Assembly: GCA_945929965.1 (NCBI GenBank)
Contig: CAMEOT010000022.1
Span: 1-44,589, forward strand
From: an uncultured Lachnospiraceae bacterium
GTDB lineage: Bacteria > Bacillota > Clostridia > Lachnospirales > Lachnospiraceae
DNA: 44,589 nucleotides
Direction: 5' to 3'
This document shows, one piece after another, positions 1 to 8,182 of this stretch. Under the pieces are notes generated by a model, which saw only the letters and a program-made list of their open reading frames with translations, was not told where the DNA came from and made no database searches. The position numbers and the translations under genes are program-made. The stretch's first letter is position 1; every line of letters starts with the position of its first letter.

Positions 1-168
1 CATGTGTGCATGGCTTTTGGCGCACATGGATGGCGCGTGTAGGCGACCCCGTCATGATGAGAATCACTGTATCACTTTTCATTAGAAAATTCACACCCAG
101 AGACGCGACATCAAGGCGTGATGTTCCGTTCGTCGTGGGCGTTCGTGGCTTTTTTACTAACTTTCAAT
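1..168. other. Left-edge stretch with no confident gene
   Basis: This stretch lies downstream of degV. It holds a small inverted repeat (ACATCA, 5-base loop, TGATGT at 108-124) and an imperfect hairpin at 1-28, neither followed by a convincing T-tract on the minus strand. A minus-strand reading frame opens with ATG at 82 and runs off the left edge, but it has no clear ribosome binding site and only 27 codons are visible, so I do not call it a gene. Confidence 0.4.
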
Positions 169-1005
169 TTACACTGTTACGATAATGCCGCCGTCATTGG
201 CGTACATGCTGCTGACGCCGCGGGTGTCCATGATCAGGCTATCTTTGAACTGTACCTTATCCGTAAGAAGCTTTTTGATGGTCTCGGCGCGGCCCGGTGC
301 ATTACAATGAGTGATCATCAGTGTACGGTCTTTGGTGTCTCCGACTTCCTCTAAAATGATCTCTGCCATTCTACGAAGTGCCTTCTTCATGCCGACACTC
401 TGTCCTCTCTGTACAATATTTCCTTTGTCTCCTGCCATAATGGGCTTAATGCTTAAGGTGGATGCCACCAGTGCCTTCACGCCGGTCAGTCTCCCGTTCT
501 TACGCAAAGTCTCCAGATTATCCAGTACAAAATACGTGTGGATATTGCTGCGGAATTCCTCGATCTGTTTTACAATCTCTTCAAAGGGAATTCCCTGCTC
601 CTCCAGCTCTACCAGCTTCTTCACGATCTGCGTCTCACCACAGCTGGCAGATTCGGAATCAATGACATGGATCTGCTTCTTACCGTATTTTTCCCGATAC
701 AGATTCATTCCCAGCACCGCACTGTTGTAGCTTCCACTTAGGTGTGATGACAAGGTGATCGCATATACGTGCTCTGCCTCTGTACGATAAGCCTCCCGGA
801 ACTTCTCCGGGGAAGGGCAAGCAGACTTGGGACATTTGGGAGATTCCGCCGCCTTTTTCAGAAACTCTGCCTGATCAAAGTTCTCATCATCCTGGATTCT
901 ATAATCTCCCACTTCCAGTCCCAGCGGAACGATCTCAAACCGAGGATCCTGCAGATACTCTTCCGGCAATTCACAACAACTGTCTACTACGATTTTGAAA
1001 CTCAT
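169..1005 (-). CDS. DegV family fatty-acid-binding protein
   Basis: Cytoplasmic DegV/FakB-type protein of 278 residues, the usual family length. Members bind a fatty acid and, in the FakAB system, present it to a kinase for acyl-phosphate formation. Visible family marks are the N-terminal DSCCELP segment, the SSHLSGSYNSA segment that contacts the carboxylate in FakB, and a DSESAS segment. The start at 1005 is preferred over 1020 because GGAGACAGATATT precedes it, while the upstream ATG has no ribosome binding site. It is transcribed alone, divergent from the DUF5721-like gene. No fakA is present in the window, so the kinase partner is unknown. Confidence 0.88.
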   Translation of the reverse strand: MSFKIVVDSCCELPEEYLQDPRFEIVPLGLEVGDYRIQDDENFDQAEFLKKAAESPKCPKSACPSPEKFREAYRTEAEHVYAITLSSHLSGSYNSAVLGMNLYREKYGKKQIHVIDSESASCGETQIVKKLVELEEQGIPFEEIVKQIEEFRSNIHTYFVLDNLETLRKNGRLTGVKALVASTLSIKPIMAGDKGNIVQRGQSVGMKKALRRMAEIILEEVGDTKDRTLMITHCNAPGRAETIKKLLTDKVQFKDSLIMDTRGVSSMYANDGGIIVTV

Positions 1006-1077
1006 AATATCTGTCTCCATATGATTAATGATTTGTTATTTTTTGTAAACCATGCCATGTAGTTTTTAATACTACTT

Positions 1078-1106
1078 ATAATAGCACGAAACATTTCGTT
1101 CGTAAA
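1078..1106 (-). promoter_or_regulatory. degV promoter with operator-like inverted repeat in the spacer
   Basis: Read on the minus strand this is TTTACG, a 17-base spacer and TATTAT, a good sigma-A match about 70 bases upstream of degV. The spacer holds an inverted repeat, ACGAAA-TG-TTTCGT (1086-1099), a position where a bound repressor would block RNA polymerase. The regulator is unknown. Confidence 0.55.
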
Positions 1107-1215
1107 GCTTTTACACAAAATATTCATATTTCCTTTTTCACGTACATCGTTTATACTGTTTCTATATCGCATGACACCGGAACGCAAGATACCATCACCG
1201 GAGTAAGGAGCCTCC

Positions 1216-1710
1216 ATGATCGCATTACAGATTACATCCATGAAAAATTTTATGAATCACCTGCTGGTAGCGGATACATTTGATCCTTTTCTTCTGGAAG
1301 AAGCCACCATCAGCACCGTCCTCACCGTAACCATCGACGGGCATATTAACAAGGACTTCTATCCTGCTGACGAACGAGGCGAAGACTGTATTCCCTGGGA
1401 ACTCCAGTCTTTTAGCAAAATAAAAGGACTGTGCTTTGACCTGATCAAGGGAAAACACACTCCTTTGTATTTTAAATTTGTGCTTCATATGCAGCCGGAT
1501 AAAGCCGCTGCCATGCTTACAAAAGCCCAGGTGGACCCTGACGTCATCCGTGCCCTGGTGCTGAACATCCGCTACGATGGGGAAAAAACGGTTCTCACCA
1601 CCGGATGTGCTTACCAGACCTTCACTATGGACAAAAGTGCCGATACCGCCTGGGACAAGGCGCTGAAAAAATATCTGGATCTGAAGGGAATCGCTTACGA
1701 AGAGCTCTGA
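1216..1710 (+). CDS. DUF5721-like protein of unknown function
   Basis: Soluble 164-residue protein without signal peptide or membrane segment. The opening (MIALQITSMKNFMNHLL), followed by a stretch with TVTIDGHINKDFY, resembles a Clostridia family I recall as DUF5721, whose function is not established. AAGGAG lies five bases before the ATG. It stands alone between the divergent degV and the convergent spoVAE. No catalytic motif is evident. Confidence 0.7.
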   Translation: MIALQITSMKNFMNHLLVADTFDPFLLEEATISTVLTVTIDGHINKDFYPADERGEDCIPWELQSFSKIKGLCFDLIKGKHTPLYFKFVLHMQPDKAAAMLTKAQVDPDVIRALVLNIRYDGEKTVLTTGCAYQTFTMDKSADTAWDKALKKYLDLKGIAYEEL

Positions 1711-1770
1711 TCCCTCTCTCCGGGTCATCACCTGTTCCTCGAATCATTCACAGGAACGGCCCTAAGCCGG

Positions 1771-2127
1771 TCACTCCTTCATCTTCGGCTTACTAAATAG
1801 ACTTGCCAGATAACCGAGGATCAGCGCTGCGGAGGTTCCCACGGCTCCTGCCTTGAAACCTCCGGCAAAAAGCCCTAAAAAGCCCTGTTCCTGCACCGCT
1901 TCTTTCACGCCCTTCATTAATACATTTCCAAAGCCAAGCAGCGGTACACTGGCACCCGCACCAGCGTAATCCTGAAAAGGTTCATACCAGCCAAGGGCAC
2001 TGAGTACTGCACCGGTGACCACTAAGAGCACCATAATGCGTCCCGGCATCATCTTCGTCTTTTCCATCAGGATCTGCACCAGAGCGCAGATCAGACCGCC
2101 CACCCAGAAAGCATTGATATAATCCAT
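1771..2127 (-). CDS. spoVAE: Stage V sporulation protein AE (SpoVAE)
   Basis: Small integral membrane protein of 118 residues with about four hydrophobic segments. SpoVAE is a subunit of the SpoVA channel in the spore inner membrane, which moves dipicolinic acid into the forespore and releases it at germination. The glycine-rich GAGASVPLLGFGN segment and the FAGGFKAGAVGTSAAL segment are typical. The start at 2127 is chosen over 2172 because AAGGAGG lies just upstream and the protein then begins MDYINAFWVGG, as in the family. It is usually adjacent to spoVAC and spoVAD; here spoVAD is 2.6 kb upstream on the same strand with unrelated genes between. I could not identify a sigma-G promoter. A 12-bp palindrome, ACGCTTAAGCGT, lies upstream near 2205. 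Confidence 0.88.
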   Translation of the reverse strand: MDYINAFWVGGLICALVQILMEKTKMMPGRIMVLLVVTGAVLSALGWYEPFQDYAGAGASVPLLGFGNVLMKGVKEAVQEQGFLGLFAGGFKAGAVGTSAALILGYLASLFSKPKMKE

Positions 2128-2203
2128 CCTCTGCGTTTCCTCCTTATATCTGTTTATGGACAGTCTCTGCACTTTTTCCTGAATTTATGCGTTCTTTATA
2201 CGC

Positions 2204-3136
2204 TTAAGCGTTCTTTTTTCCAAAACGGAACCACTCCGGCGGAAGTTGTACCAGGATCACAGCGGCAAATACGATAACGCAGCCTGCGATCTGTCTCGGA
2301 GTCAGTGTCTGATCCGTACTTAAAAATCCGATCTTGTAAGCGATCCATCCGGAGATAGTGGCAATGACGGATTCCAGACTCATGATGAGCGCTGCCACCG
2401 TGGGATTCAAGCCCTTCTGCCCCACAATCTGCAGAGTATAGCCCACACCGCAGCTTAAAACACCGGCATACAACAGTGCTCCCAGGCCTTCCTGAATCTG
2501 TCCGAAAGTCGGCTGTCCCCAGATAAGTGCCCCGATGCAGCAGACGACACCGCACACTGTGAACTGGATACAGGATACCACCGCTCCATCGATGCTCGCT
2601 GCATAATGATCAACCGTCATGATCTGTATCGCAAAAGCAATAGCACATAAAAATACCATGATATCCCCTGCCCCCAGGCGCAATGATTCTGTCATGCAGA
2701 GCAGATACATTCCCACCGCTGCCATGCCGGCTGCTGCCCAGACCACCGGTGCTACCTTTTTCTTCAAAAAAATACCAAACATGGGCACAAAAATAATATA
2801 CAGGGTCGTGATAAATCCCGCCTTGCCGACACTGGTATACTTGATACCGAATTGCTGCAGGGTACTGGCAATGGTCAGGAAGATACCACACAGAAGCCCT
2901 GCCTTGACATTCAGTTTCCAGTCTAATTTTGCTGCCTTGTCTCCCGCAATCTTCCGACTGATCAAAATATATATCAGAATACCGGCAGCGCCGATCAGGG
3001 AACGGACACCGTTAAAAGTAAACGGATGCATGTAATCCATACCCTTGCTCTGGGAGACAAATGCCATACCCCAGATAGTGGCTGTCAGCAGAAGGATCAG
3101 GCTGTTTCTCGTTGTTTTTGCTCTTGTATTTTCCAT
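2204..3136 (-). CDS. DMT family (EamA) transporter
   Basis: Ten-helix inner-membrane protein of 310 residues made of two EamA repeats, the architecture of drug/metabolite exporters such as RhaT and YdcZ relatives. The first helix contains IWGMAFVSQSKGMDYM, and the second half contains a PTVAALIMSLESV segment near the C-terminal repeat, both typical of EamA. The substrate cannot be read from sequence. The gene follows the shikimate-kinase-like gene by 108 bases, and that gap contains five copies of a 16-base repeat right up to the start codon. Confidence 0.88.
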   Translation of the reverse strand: MENTRAKTTRNSLILLLTATIWGMAFVSQSKGMDYMHPFTFNGVRSLIGAAGILIYILISRKIAGDKAAKLDWKLNVKAGLLCGIFLTIASTLQQFGIKYTSVGKAGFITTLYIIFVPMFGIFLKKKVAPVVWAAAGMAAVGMYLLCMTESLRLGAGDIMVFLCAIAFAIQIMTVDHYAASIDGAVVSCIQFTVCGVVCCIGALIWGQPTFGQIQEGLGALLYAGVLSCGVGYTLQIVGQKGLNPTVAALIMSLESVIATISGWIAYKIGFLSTDQTLTPRQIAGCVIVFAAVILVQLPPEWFRFGKKNA

Positions 3137-3138
3137 AG

Positions 3139-3217
3139 TTATATTTTACGTCCCTTATATTTTATGTTCCTTGTATTTTATGTTACTTGTATTTTCCGTT
3201 CCTGATTTTTTCGTCCC
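3139..3217 (-). repeat. Five tandem 16-base repeats upstream of the DMT exporter
   Basis: Units on the plus strand are at 3139-3154, 3155-3170, 3171-3186, 3187-3202 and 3203-3217 (the last is 15 bases). The core is TT(A/G)TATTTTAYGTYCC, so the minus strand reads GGRACRTAAAATAYAA. The array ends two bases from the start codon. Each unit carries a GGGA/GGAA run and an AT-rich stretch, so copy number could affect ribosome binding site spacing, promoter elements or regulator binding. Which of these applies is not shown by the sequence. Confidence 0.8.
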
Positions 3218-3244
3218 TTGTTGCTTTACATTTATGGGATTTTG

Positions 3245-3751
3245 TCAGGACCGTTTTTTATATTTCTCAGCGATCTCCGCAACTACATCCCGCAGCATTT
3301 TCCCGCTGCAGTCTATGATGAGATCCGCATATTTCTCATACAACGGGGTTCTCTCATCATACAGATCCCGCAGGGTCTGACCGGGCTGCAGAGTCACGCC
3401 CCTGGCGTTCAGATCCCCCAGCCGTTTCTCCACTTCCTCATAGGGAAGCTTCAGATATACCACCGTACTGATCTCCCGCAGATGCTGCATGCCTTCCGGC
3501 TCGTAGCAGGCGCTTCCGCCGGTAGCAATGATGCTTTTCTCCAGATCTAAGGATGCATTCACGTCGCTCTCAATCTGCCAGAAGCCTTCCACACCATATT
3601 CCGTGATCAGTTCGTGTAATAATTTGCCGTGTCTGTCCTGGATCACCAGGTCGGAATCCACAAAACGTCTGCCCAGGCGCTTCGCCAGGACGACACCTAC
3701 CGTACTTTTTCCCGAGCCCGGCATGCCGATCAGAGTAATATTATTTTTCAT
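3245..3751 (-). CDS. Shikimate-kinase-like P-loop kinase
   Basis: P-loop kinase of 168 residues, the length of AroK. Walker A (GMPGSGKST), the DSD acidic pair, and the C-terminal ERTPLYEKYAD, whose Arg matches shikimate-binding Arg136 of AroK, are all present. Two substrate-site features differ: the GFR motif of AroK (Arg58) reads GFW, and the GGG loop reads GGS. The enzyme may still be a divergent shikimate kinase (AroL/AroK fold, aromatic amino acid pathway, cytoplasm), but the lost Arg58 makes a different substrate plausible. No other aro gene is nearby. Proteins of this type are often annotated as shikimate kinase in Lachnospiraceae. Confidence 0.72.
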   Translation of the reverse strand: MKNNITLIGMPGSGKSTVGVVLAKRLGRRFVDSDLVIQDRHGKLLHELITEYGVEGFWQIESDVNASLDLEKSIIATGGSACYEPEGMQHLREISTVVYLKLPYEEVEKRLGDLNARGVTLQPGQTLRDLYDERTPLYEKYADLIIDCSGKMLRDVVAEIAEKYKKRS

Positions 3752-3778
3752 AAATTTCTGCCCACCTTACCTATACAC

Positions 3779-3806
3779 AAGAAAATCGCCGCCTGTAAGC
3801 GACGAT
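3779..3806 (-). terminator. Rho-independent terminator after ridA
   Basis: On the minus strand an 8-bp stem (ATCGTCGC / GCGGCGAT, one G-U pair) with a 6-base loop is followed by TTTTC. It lies about 100 bases after the ridA stop and would separate ridA from the shikimate-kinase-like gene. Confidence 0.6.
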
Positions 3807-3901
3807 CCTCCGTCTTAATATCTATTTATTGTAACGTTGCAGCTTTCCTTCACAACATTATGTCTGCTGTTTTTGCTGAATCGCTACGTATTTTTACTTC
3901 A

Positions 3902-4276
3902 TTATACTTCTGCGATGACTTCCACTTCACATAATACGTTTTTGGGAAGGGTCTTGACTGCAACGCAGCTTCTGGCAGGATTCTCAGTAAAGTACTTTGC
4001 ATAGACCTGATTGAACGCTGCGAAATCGCCCATGTCTGCCAGGAAGCAGGAGGTCTTGGCTACTCTGGTGTAATCGGTGCCTGCTGCATTTAACAGCTCG
4101 CCGATATTCTTCATTACCTGCTCTGCCTGTTCCTCGATGGTAGTTCCGTGAATCTCACCGGTAGCAGGATCAATGGGGATCTGTCCGGATGCGAAAAAGA
4201 TATTGCCCAGTACGATCCCCTGGGAGTAAGGTCCGATCGCTGCGGGTGCTTTGTCTGTTGAAATCTTCTGTAACAT
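3902..4276 (-). CDS. ridA: RidA family reactive intermediate deaminase
   Basis: Cytoplasmic 124-residue protein of the YjgF/YER057c/UK114 family. RidA hydrolyses 2-aminoacrylate and related enamine/imine intermediates from PLP enzymes, releasing ammonia and protecting PLP-dependent enzymes. The N-terminal AIGPYSQG segment, the substrate-carboxylate Arg (R102 in PARSCV) and the C-terminal acidic CEVEVIA segment are conserved. Length matches the family. GAGGAG precedes the start. Its own terminator suggests a separate unit. Confidence 0.93.
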   Translation of the reverse strand: MLQKISTDKAPAAIGPYSQGIVLGNIFFASGQIPIDPATGEIHGTTIEEQAEQVMKNIGELLNAAGTDYTRVAKTSCFLADMGDFAAFNQVYAKYFTENPARSCVAVKTLPKNVLCEVEVIAEV

Positions 4277-4385
4277 AATATTCTCCTCTTTCTTCCTATA
4301 ATTAATTCTTCCTTAAATCTGTCATCTGCGCCTTGAGCTGCCTGCTGCCCGGCATGTTCCGAAATTTCTGCGGCATCCCCGACGT

Positions 4386-4637
4386 TTACTTTGTCATATC
4401 TACCTCCGGCTCATCAAATTCCGCCGTCACGTAGAATCCTCTGGAATTCTCCACAATATCCGCCACGACTCCTTCACGGTTCTTCAACCGGTAACGGAAC
4501 GGAATGTTCGGAGACATCGCCAGGGACGGGTCTATGGTATAGTAATAGTTACTGGGCAGAAGTCCCTCCGTAACCGTGATCTTCTGTCCGACCTCCAACA
4601 GTCCCGGTCGTTCCATCTTAAATTCTATCCTGCGCAT
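4386..4637 (-). CDS. Small protein of unknown function
   Basis: Predicted 83-residue soluble, charged protein with no recognised domain. It is rich in beta-type segments (EVGQKITVTEG, YYYTIDPSL, GFYVTAEFDEPEVD) and has no signal peptide or membrane helix. It lies between spoVAD and ridA on the same strand, 91 bases after the spoVAD stop. A weak GGTGAG site precedes the chosen ATG; an internal start at codon 8 is also possible. The reading frame has no competing gene, so it is probably real, but its role is unknown. Confidence 0.6.
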   Translation of the reverse strand: MRRIEFKMERPGLLEVGQKITVTEGLLPSNYYYTIDPSLAMSPNIPFRYRLKNREGVVADIVENSRGFYVTAEFDEPEVDMTK

Positions 4638-4728
4638 TCTGACTCACCAGCCATTCCCGGCATAATATTTTTCGCCGTTTGAGGTTTATTTTACCAGTAA
4701 CTTACAGCGCTTGCAAGAGTGCTTTTCA

Positions 4729-5751
4729 CTATTTCACCGCCGGACTCTCCAATACTACCGCATGTGCGATTCCCGGCACGCTTTTGCCTTCATTAAAACT
4801 GGTCTTACTGAGCAGGGCTCCGGTGGGTAGAAAGAGGACTTTTTTCCACTCACCGGATTCCAGCTTCGGCAGAATATATGCTGCCAATGTCACGGCGCTG
4901 CAGCCGCAGCCGCTGCCACCGGCATGGGTGTCCTGGGCATCTGCATCAAAGATCTCAATGCCGCAGTCACTGTGTCTGCCGGCAATATCAATTCCTTTTT
5001 CCCGCAGCAGATCGATCAACACTGTCTGTCCCACGCTTCCCAGATCCCCGGTGATAATCCGGTCATATTCCTGAGGCTGCACATGAAAATCCTCCAGGTG
5101 GCGTTCGATGGTATCTGCGGCGGCAGGTGCCATGCAGGCCCCCATGTTCATGGAATCCTTGAGTCCATAGTCCACGATCCGTCCGGGAGTCATGCCGGTG
5201 ATGTGAGCTCTGCATTTCTGATTCAACCCCAGGGCAAAGGCTCCGCTTCCTGTCACAGTCCAGCTGGCAGACAGAGGTCTCTGGTTCCCATAATCCAACG
5301 GAAAACGAAACTCTTTCTCCGCGCTGGCAAAATGACTGGAAGTCACACAGACCACATGCTCCGCATAACCTCCCGCCACCATCACAGCTCCCAGTGTCAG
5401 CGCTTCCCCACAGGTGGAGCAGGCACCATAGACTCCGAACATAGGAATATTGTAAGCGGAGATACCGAAGGAAGTGGCAATACACTGTCCCAACAGATCA
5501 CCGGCGAAGAGATACGAAACATCCTCTGCTTTCCACCCGGCCTTTTCCATGACCATGTAGACTGCGTCCTTCTGAAGATTGCTTTCTGCCTCCTCCCAGG
5601 TCTTACAGCCGAAGAGATCATCCTCTCCCACCATGTCGAACAAGGCACCTAGCGGTCCTTCGCCCTCTTTTTTCCCTACGATACTGGCACCTGCGATCAC
5701 ACACACAGGCTGTGCCAGACGGATACTGCTTCTTCCCACTCTCTGATTCAT
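4729..5751 (-). CDS. spoVAD: Stage V sporulation protein AD (SpoVAD)
   Basis: Protein of 340 residues with a thiolase-like fold, the SpoVA component that binds dipicolinic acid at the spore inner membrane. Signature segments include EGEGPLG, GDLLGQ, the GACSTC region, TGSGAFALG, GDLGSVGQ and AGGSGCGCSA, all strongly conserved with Bacillus SpoVAD. GGAGAAATT precedes the start at 5751, which is preferred over 5766. The gene follows the MocR regulator and precedes the 83-residue unknown on the same strand. The usual partner spoVAC is not present, and spoVAE lies 2.6 kb downstream. Confidence 0.95.
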   Translation of the reverse strand: MNQRVGRSSIRLAQPVCVIAGASIVGKKEGEGPLGALFDMVGEDDLFGCKTWEEAESNLQKDAVYMVMEKAGWKAEDVSYLFAGDLLGQCIATSFGISAYNIPMFGVYGACSTCGEALTLGAVMVAGGYAEHVVCVTSSHFASAEKEFRFPLDYGNQRPLSASWTVTGSGAFALGLNQKCRAHITGMTPGRIVDYGLKDSMNMGACMAPAAADTIERHLEDFHVQPQEYDRIITGDLGSVGQTVLIDLLREKGIDIAGRHSDCGIEIFDADAQDTHAGGSGCGCSAVTLAAYILPKLESGEWKKVLFLPTGALLSKTSFNEGKSVPGIAHAVVLESPAVK

Positions 5752-5823
5752 AATTTCTCCTTCCATGCGATAACACTACATTCTTTTTTTGTCAGTGTTC
5801 CCGCATTTGGAAAAAATTATAAA

Positions 5824-7215
5824 TTATAAAAAGATCTCTTCCAGCGCCCCAATCACTTTTTGCAGCACCTCATCCTCCATATCAGAATAATGAATGACCA
5901 GGATTCCACGGTATTTCTGCGTATCTGCAAAACAGTACTCAGACAGGCAGTTCACCAGGATTCCACGCTGCCTTGCCGCCCACTTGATCTCCACATCGCT
6001 TAAATCCGTCCGCACATGCAGTAAAAAATGGGTTCCGGCATCATCCTGATAGATCTGACTGATCCGGCTTAAGGGTGACTTGCGAAACATCCGGCAGATC
6101 CGCTCTCTCTGCCCTCTGTAATCGTTGATCAGTCTCCGAATGTGCCGCTCAAAATATCCCTGTTCCAGAAAAGCCGCCATGGCATATTGCTCAAAACCGG
6201 ATACCGTACAGGAATAGAAATTCATGGTGGAAATATACCGTTCCATCAGCTTCTCCGGCAGCACCATATAGCCGATACGTAAGGACGGTACCATAGTCTT
6301 GGAAAAAGTATTGATATAGATAACTCTGTGATTCCGATCCATGGACTGCATGGAAGGGATGGGTTTGCCCACCATGCGGAACTCACAGTCGAAATCATCC
6401 TCCACGATATAACGTTCCGGCTCCTCTGCCGCCCAGCGAAGCAGCTCCTGCCGTCTTCCCACCAGCATGACCAGTCCGATGGGAAAATGGTGTTCCGGCG
6501 ACACATGCGCCACAGTAATGCACTTTTCCTCCAGCTGCTCCACCTTCATTCCCTGTCCGTCGATGTCTACATAATCCCATGCCACGCCACCCACTTCATA
6601 TAATTTCGTAATCTTGCGGTAGCCCGGATTCTCCACGCCGAATTTTGCATTTTTCCCAAGGAGCTGTAACAGGCGGCTGTATAGATATTCCGTTCCCGCA
6701 CCCACAATAATATGATCGGGCGATACCTGCATGCCGCGGTACCTGTACAAATGCTCCGCGATTGCCACTCTTAATTTTTCCACTCCATTAAAAGGAACTG
6801 TCTTAAGCAGAGACGTATCGTAATCCGTCAGGGTCTGACGCATGATCTTCGCCCAGGTGGCAAAGGGGAACTTATCATATTGAATATTATTTGCCGTCAG
6901 ATCCGCCAGATATTCCTCCTCCCGGAAACGGGTCACAAAGGAAGCATACGCCGGAGTGGCTGTGCTCTTCACTTCCAAACGATTGACAAAATATCCTCTC
7001 TTCTCCTCCGACCGGATATAGCCTTCCAACAGCAGCTGCTCGTAGGTATTTTCCACAGTCTTGACACTTACCTGCAAGTGCTCAGCAAACGCTCGTTTTG
7101 AAGGAAGCTTCTCTCCGGCAGTCAGCCGACCGCTTAAGATGTCAGCCTTCATTGCTTCATATAAGTATTCATACATGGTTTTTCTGCCACGGGCAGTCAG
7201 GTCATAGGTCAGCAT
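5824..7215 (-). CDS. MocR/PdxR-type GntR regulator with aminotransferase-like domain
   Basis: 463-residue fusion of an N-terminal winged-helix GntR DNA-binding domain (about residues 10-75, containing LPSKRAFAEHLQVS) and a class I aminotransferase-like domain (about 110-460). The PLP lysine is visible in FSKTMVPSLRIGY. MocR proteins bind PLP or its amino acid adducts and regulate adjacent genes, often PLP synthesis or amino acid pathways. It faces the SDR/SnoaL-like operon across a 165-base region with overlapping promoter and inverted-repeat elements, so that operon and its own gene are the likely targets. AAGGAT precedes the start. Confidence 0.9.
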   Translation of the reverse strand: MLTYDLTARGRKTMYEYLYEAMKADILSGRLTAGEKLPSKRAFAEHLQVSVKTVENTYEQLLLEGYIRSEEKRGYFVNRLEVKSTATPAYASFVTRFREEEYLADLTANNIQYDKFPFATWAKIMRQTLTDYDTSLLKTVPFNGVEKLRVAIAEHLYRYRGMQVSPDHIIVGAGTEYLYSRLLQLLGKNAKFGVENPGYRKITKLYEVGGVAWDYVDIDGQGMKVEQLEEKCITVAHVSPEHHFPIGLVMLVGRRQELLRWAAEEPERYIVEDDFDCEFRMVGKPIPSMQSMDRNHRVIYINTFSKTMVPSLRIGYMVLPEKLMERYISTMNFYSCTVSGFEQYAMAAFLEQGYFERHIRRLINDYRGQRERICRMFRKSPLSRISQIYQDDAGTHFLLHVRTDLSDVEIKWAARQRGILVNCLSEYCFADTQKYRGILVIHYSDMEDEVLQKVIGALEEIFL

Positions 7216-7259
7216 CTGGTATCCTTATATTTTCTTATTTTGGTTATTTAAAAGAAGTC

Positions 7260-7295
7260 AGTTTTTATTATAGTAAACTTATAAAGTAAAAGCAA
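7260..7295 (-). promoter_or_regulatory. MocR gene promoter overlapped by inverted repeat
   Basis: On the minus strand TTGCTT (7290-7295), a 17-base spacer and TATAAT (7267-7272) form a strong sigma-A promoter for the MocR gene. The -10 sits inside an inverted repeat, AGTTT-10 bases-AAACT (7260-7279), a candidate binding site for MocR itself. I could not assign a clear plus-strand promoter for the SDR gene. Confidence 0.55.
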
Positions 7296-7380
7296 GCAGG
7301 AAGGACAAATTCTCTCCGCACCAAAAGGGTAGTTCCTCATGAAGAGCAGGATTTTCCTTCGGAAAACAAGGAGGATTAAT

Positions 7381-8169
7381 ATGGGCGTATATGCAATCAC
7401 CGGCGCATCCAGCGGAATCGGCGCCAAGACAAAAGAACTGTTGCTTCAAAAAGGACACGAAGTCATCAACATTGATCTGAAGGGCGGCGACATCTGTGTG
7501 AACCTGGCCACGCCGGAGGGAAGACAGACTGCAGTAGACAAGCTGCACGAGCTGCATCCCGAAGGTCTCGACGGCATGATCTGTAATGCCGGTGTCTCCG
7601 GTGCCTGCGGCAATCTGGAGTTGATCATTTCCCTGAACTATTTCGGGACCGTAGCCATTGCAAAGGGCGTCTATGACCTCCTTCAGAAAAAGCACGGCAG
7701 CTGCGTAGTCACCGTATCCAACACCATTTCCCAGGGTGCCGGACGAAAAGATATCGTAGATCTGTTGAATAACATCGGCGATGAAAAGAGAGTATTAAGC
7801 CTGGTATCCTCTATGGATTCCACCAACCTCTCCGTAGGTAACAGCCTCTATGTATCCACCAAGTACGCTCTGGCAAGATGGGTCCGCAGAGTCTCCGCTA
7901 CCTGGGCAGCCAACGGTGTCCGCATCAATGCAGTAGCTCCCGGCAACGTACATACTGCCATGACCGCTACCATGAGCACCACCGCGAAGATGGCGCTGAA
8001 CGCTCTCCCCATTCCCACTAAGTACGGTCAGGAATGTCTGATGGCACCGGAAGAGATTGCAGAAGTTATGGTATTTTTAGCTTCCGATTCCGCCAGAGGC
8101 GTCAACGGCAACATCATGTTCGTAGACGGCGGTACCGATGCACTGTTAAATTCTGAAAAGGTATATTAA
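7381..8169 (+). CDS. SDR oxidoreductase resembling 3-alpha-hydroxysteroid dehydrogenase
   Basis: NAD(P)-dependent short-chain dehydrogenase of 262 residues. It has TGASSGIG (cofactor), CNAG, a catalytic Ser near VTVSNTIS, and the YVSTK pair (YxxxK). A roughly 38-residue insertion between Ser and Tyr matches the one I recall in Comamonas 3-alpha-hydroxysteroid dehydrogenase, and the PGNVHT and DGGTDA segments also resemble that enzyme. A steroid or bile-acid substrate is thus possible but only inferred. AAGGAGG precedes the ATG at 7381, so the upstream in-frame ATG at 7339 is rejected. The SnoaL-like gene follows 13 bases later. Confidence 0.85.
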   Translation: MGVYAITGASSGIGAKTKELLLQKGHEVINIDLKGGDICVNLATPEGRQTAVDKLHELHPEGLDGMICNAGVSGACGNLELIISLNYFGTVAIAKGVYDLLQKKHGSCVVTVSNTISQGAGRKDIVDLLNNIGDEKRVLSLVSSMDSTNLSVGNSLYVSTKYALARWVRRVSATWAANGVRINAVAPGNVHTAMTATMSTTAKMALNALPIPTKYGQECLMAPEEIAEVMVFLASDSARGVNGNIMFVDGGTDALLNSEKVY

Positions 8170-8182
8170 GGAGGAACATGCT

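Noticed and set aside
1..82. Minus-strand frame beginning at ATG 82 and running off the window
   Set aside because: Only 27 codons visible, no ribosome binding site and no recognisable start of a protein; cannot be supported.
4924..5652. 242-codon plus-strand frame inside spoVAD
   Set aside because: Antisense to spoVAD, no domain, no promoter or ribosome site.
7339..7380. Upstream ATG of the SDR gene
   Set aside because: The strong AAGGAGG lies before the ATG at 7381, where the SDR sequence also begins its conserved strand; the upstream part is not conserved.
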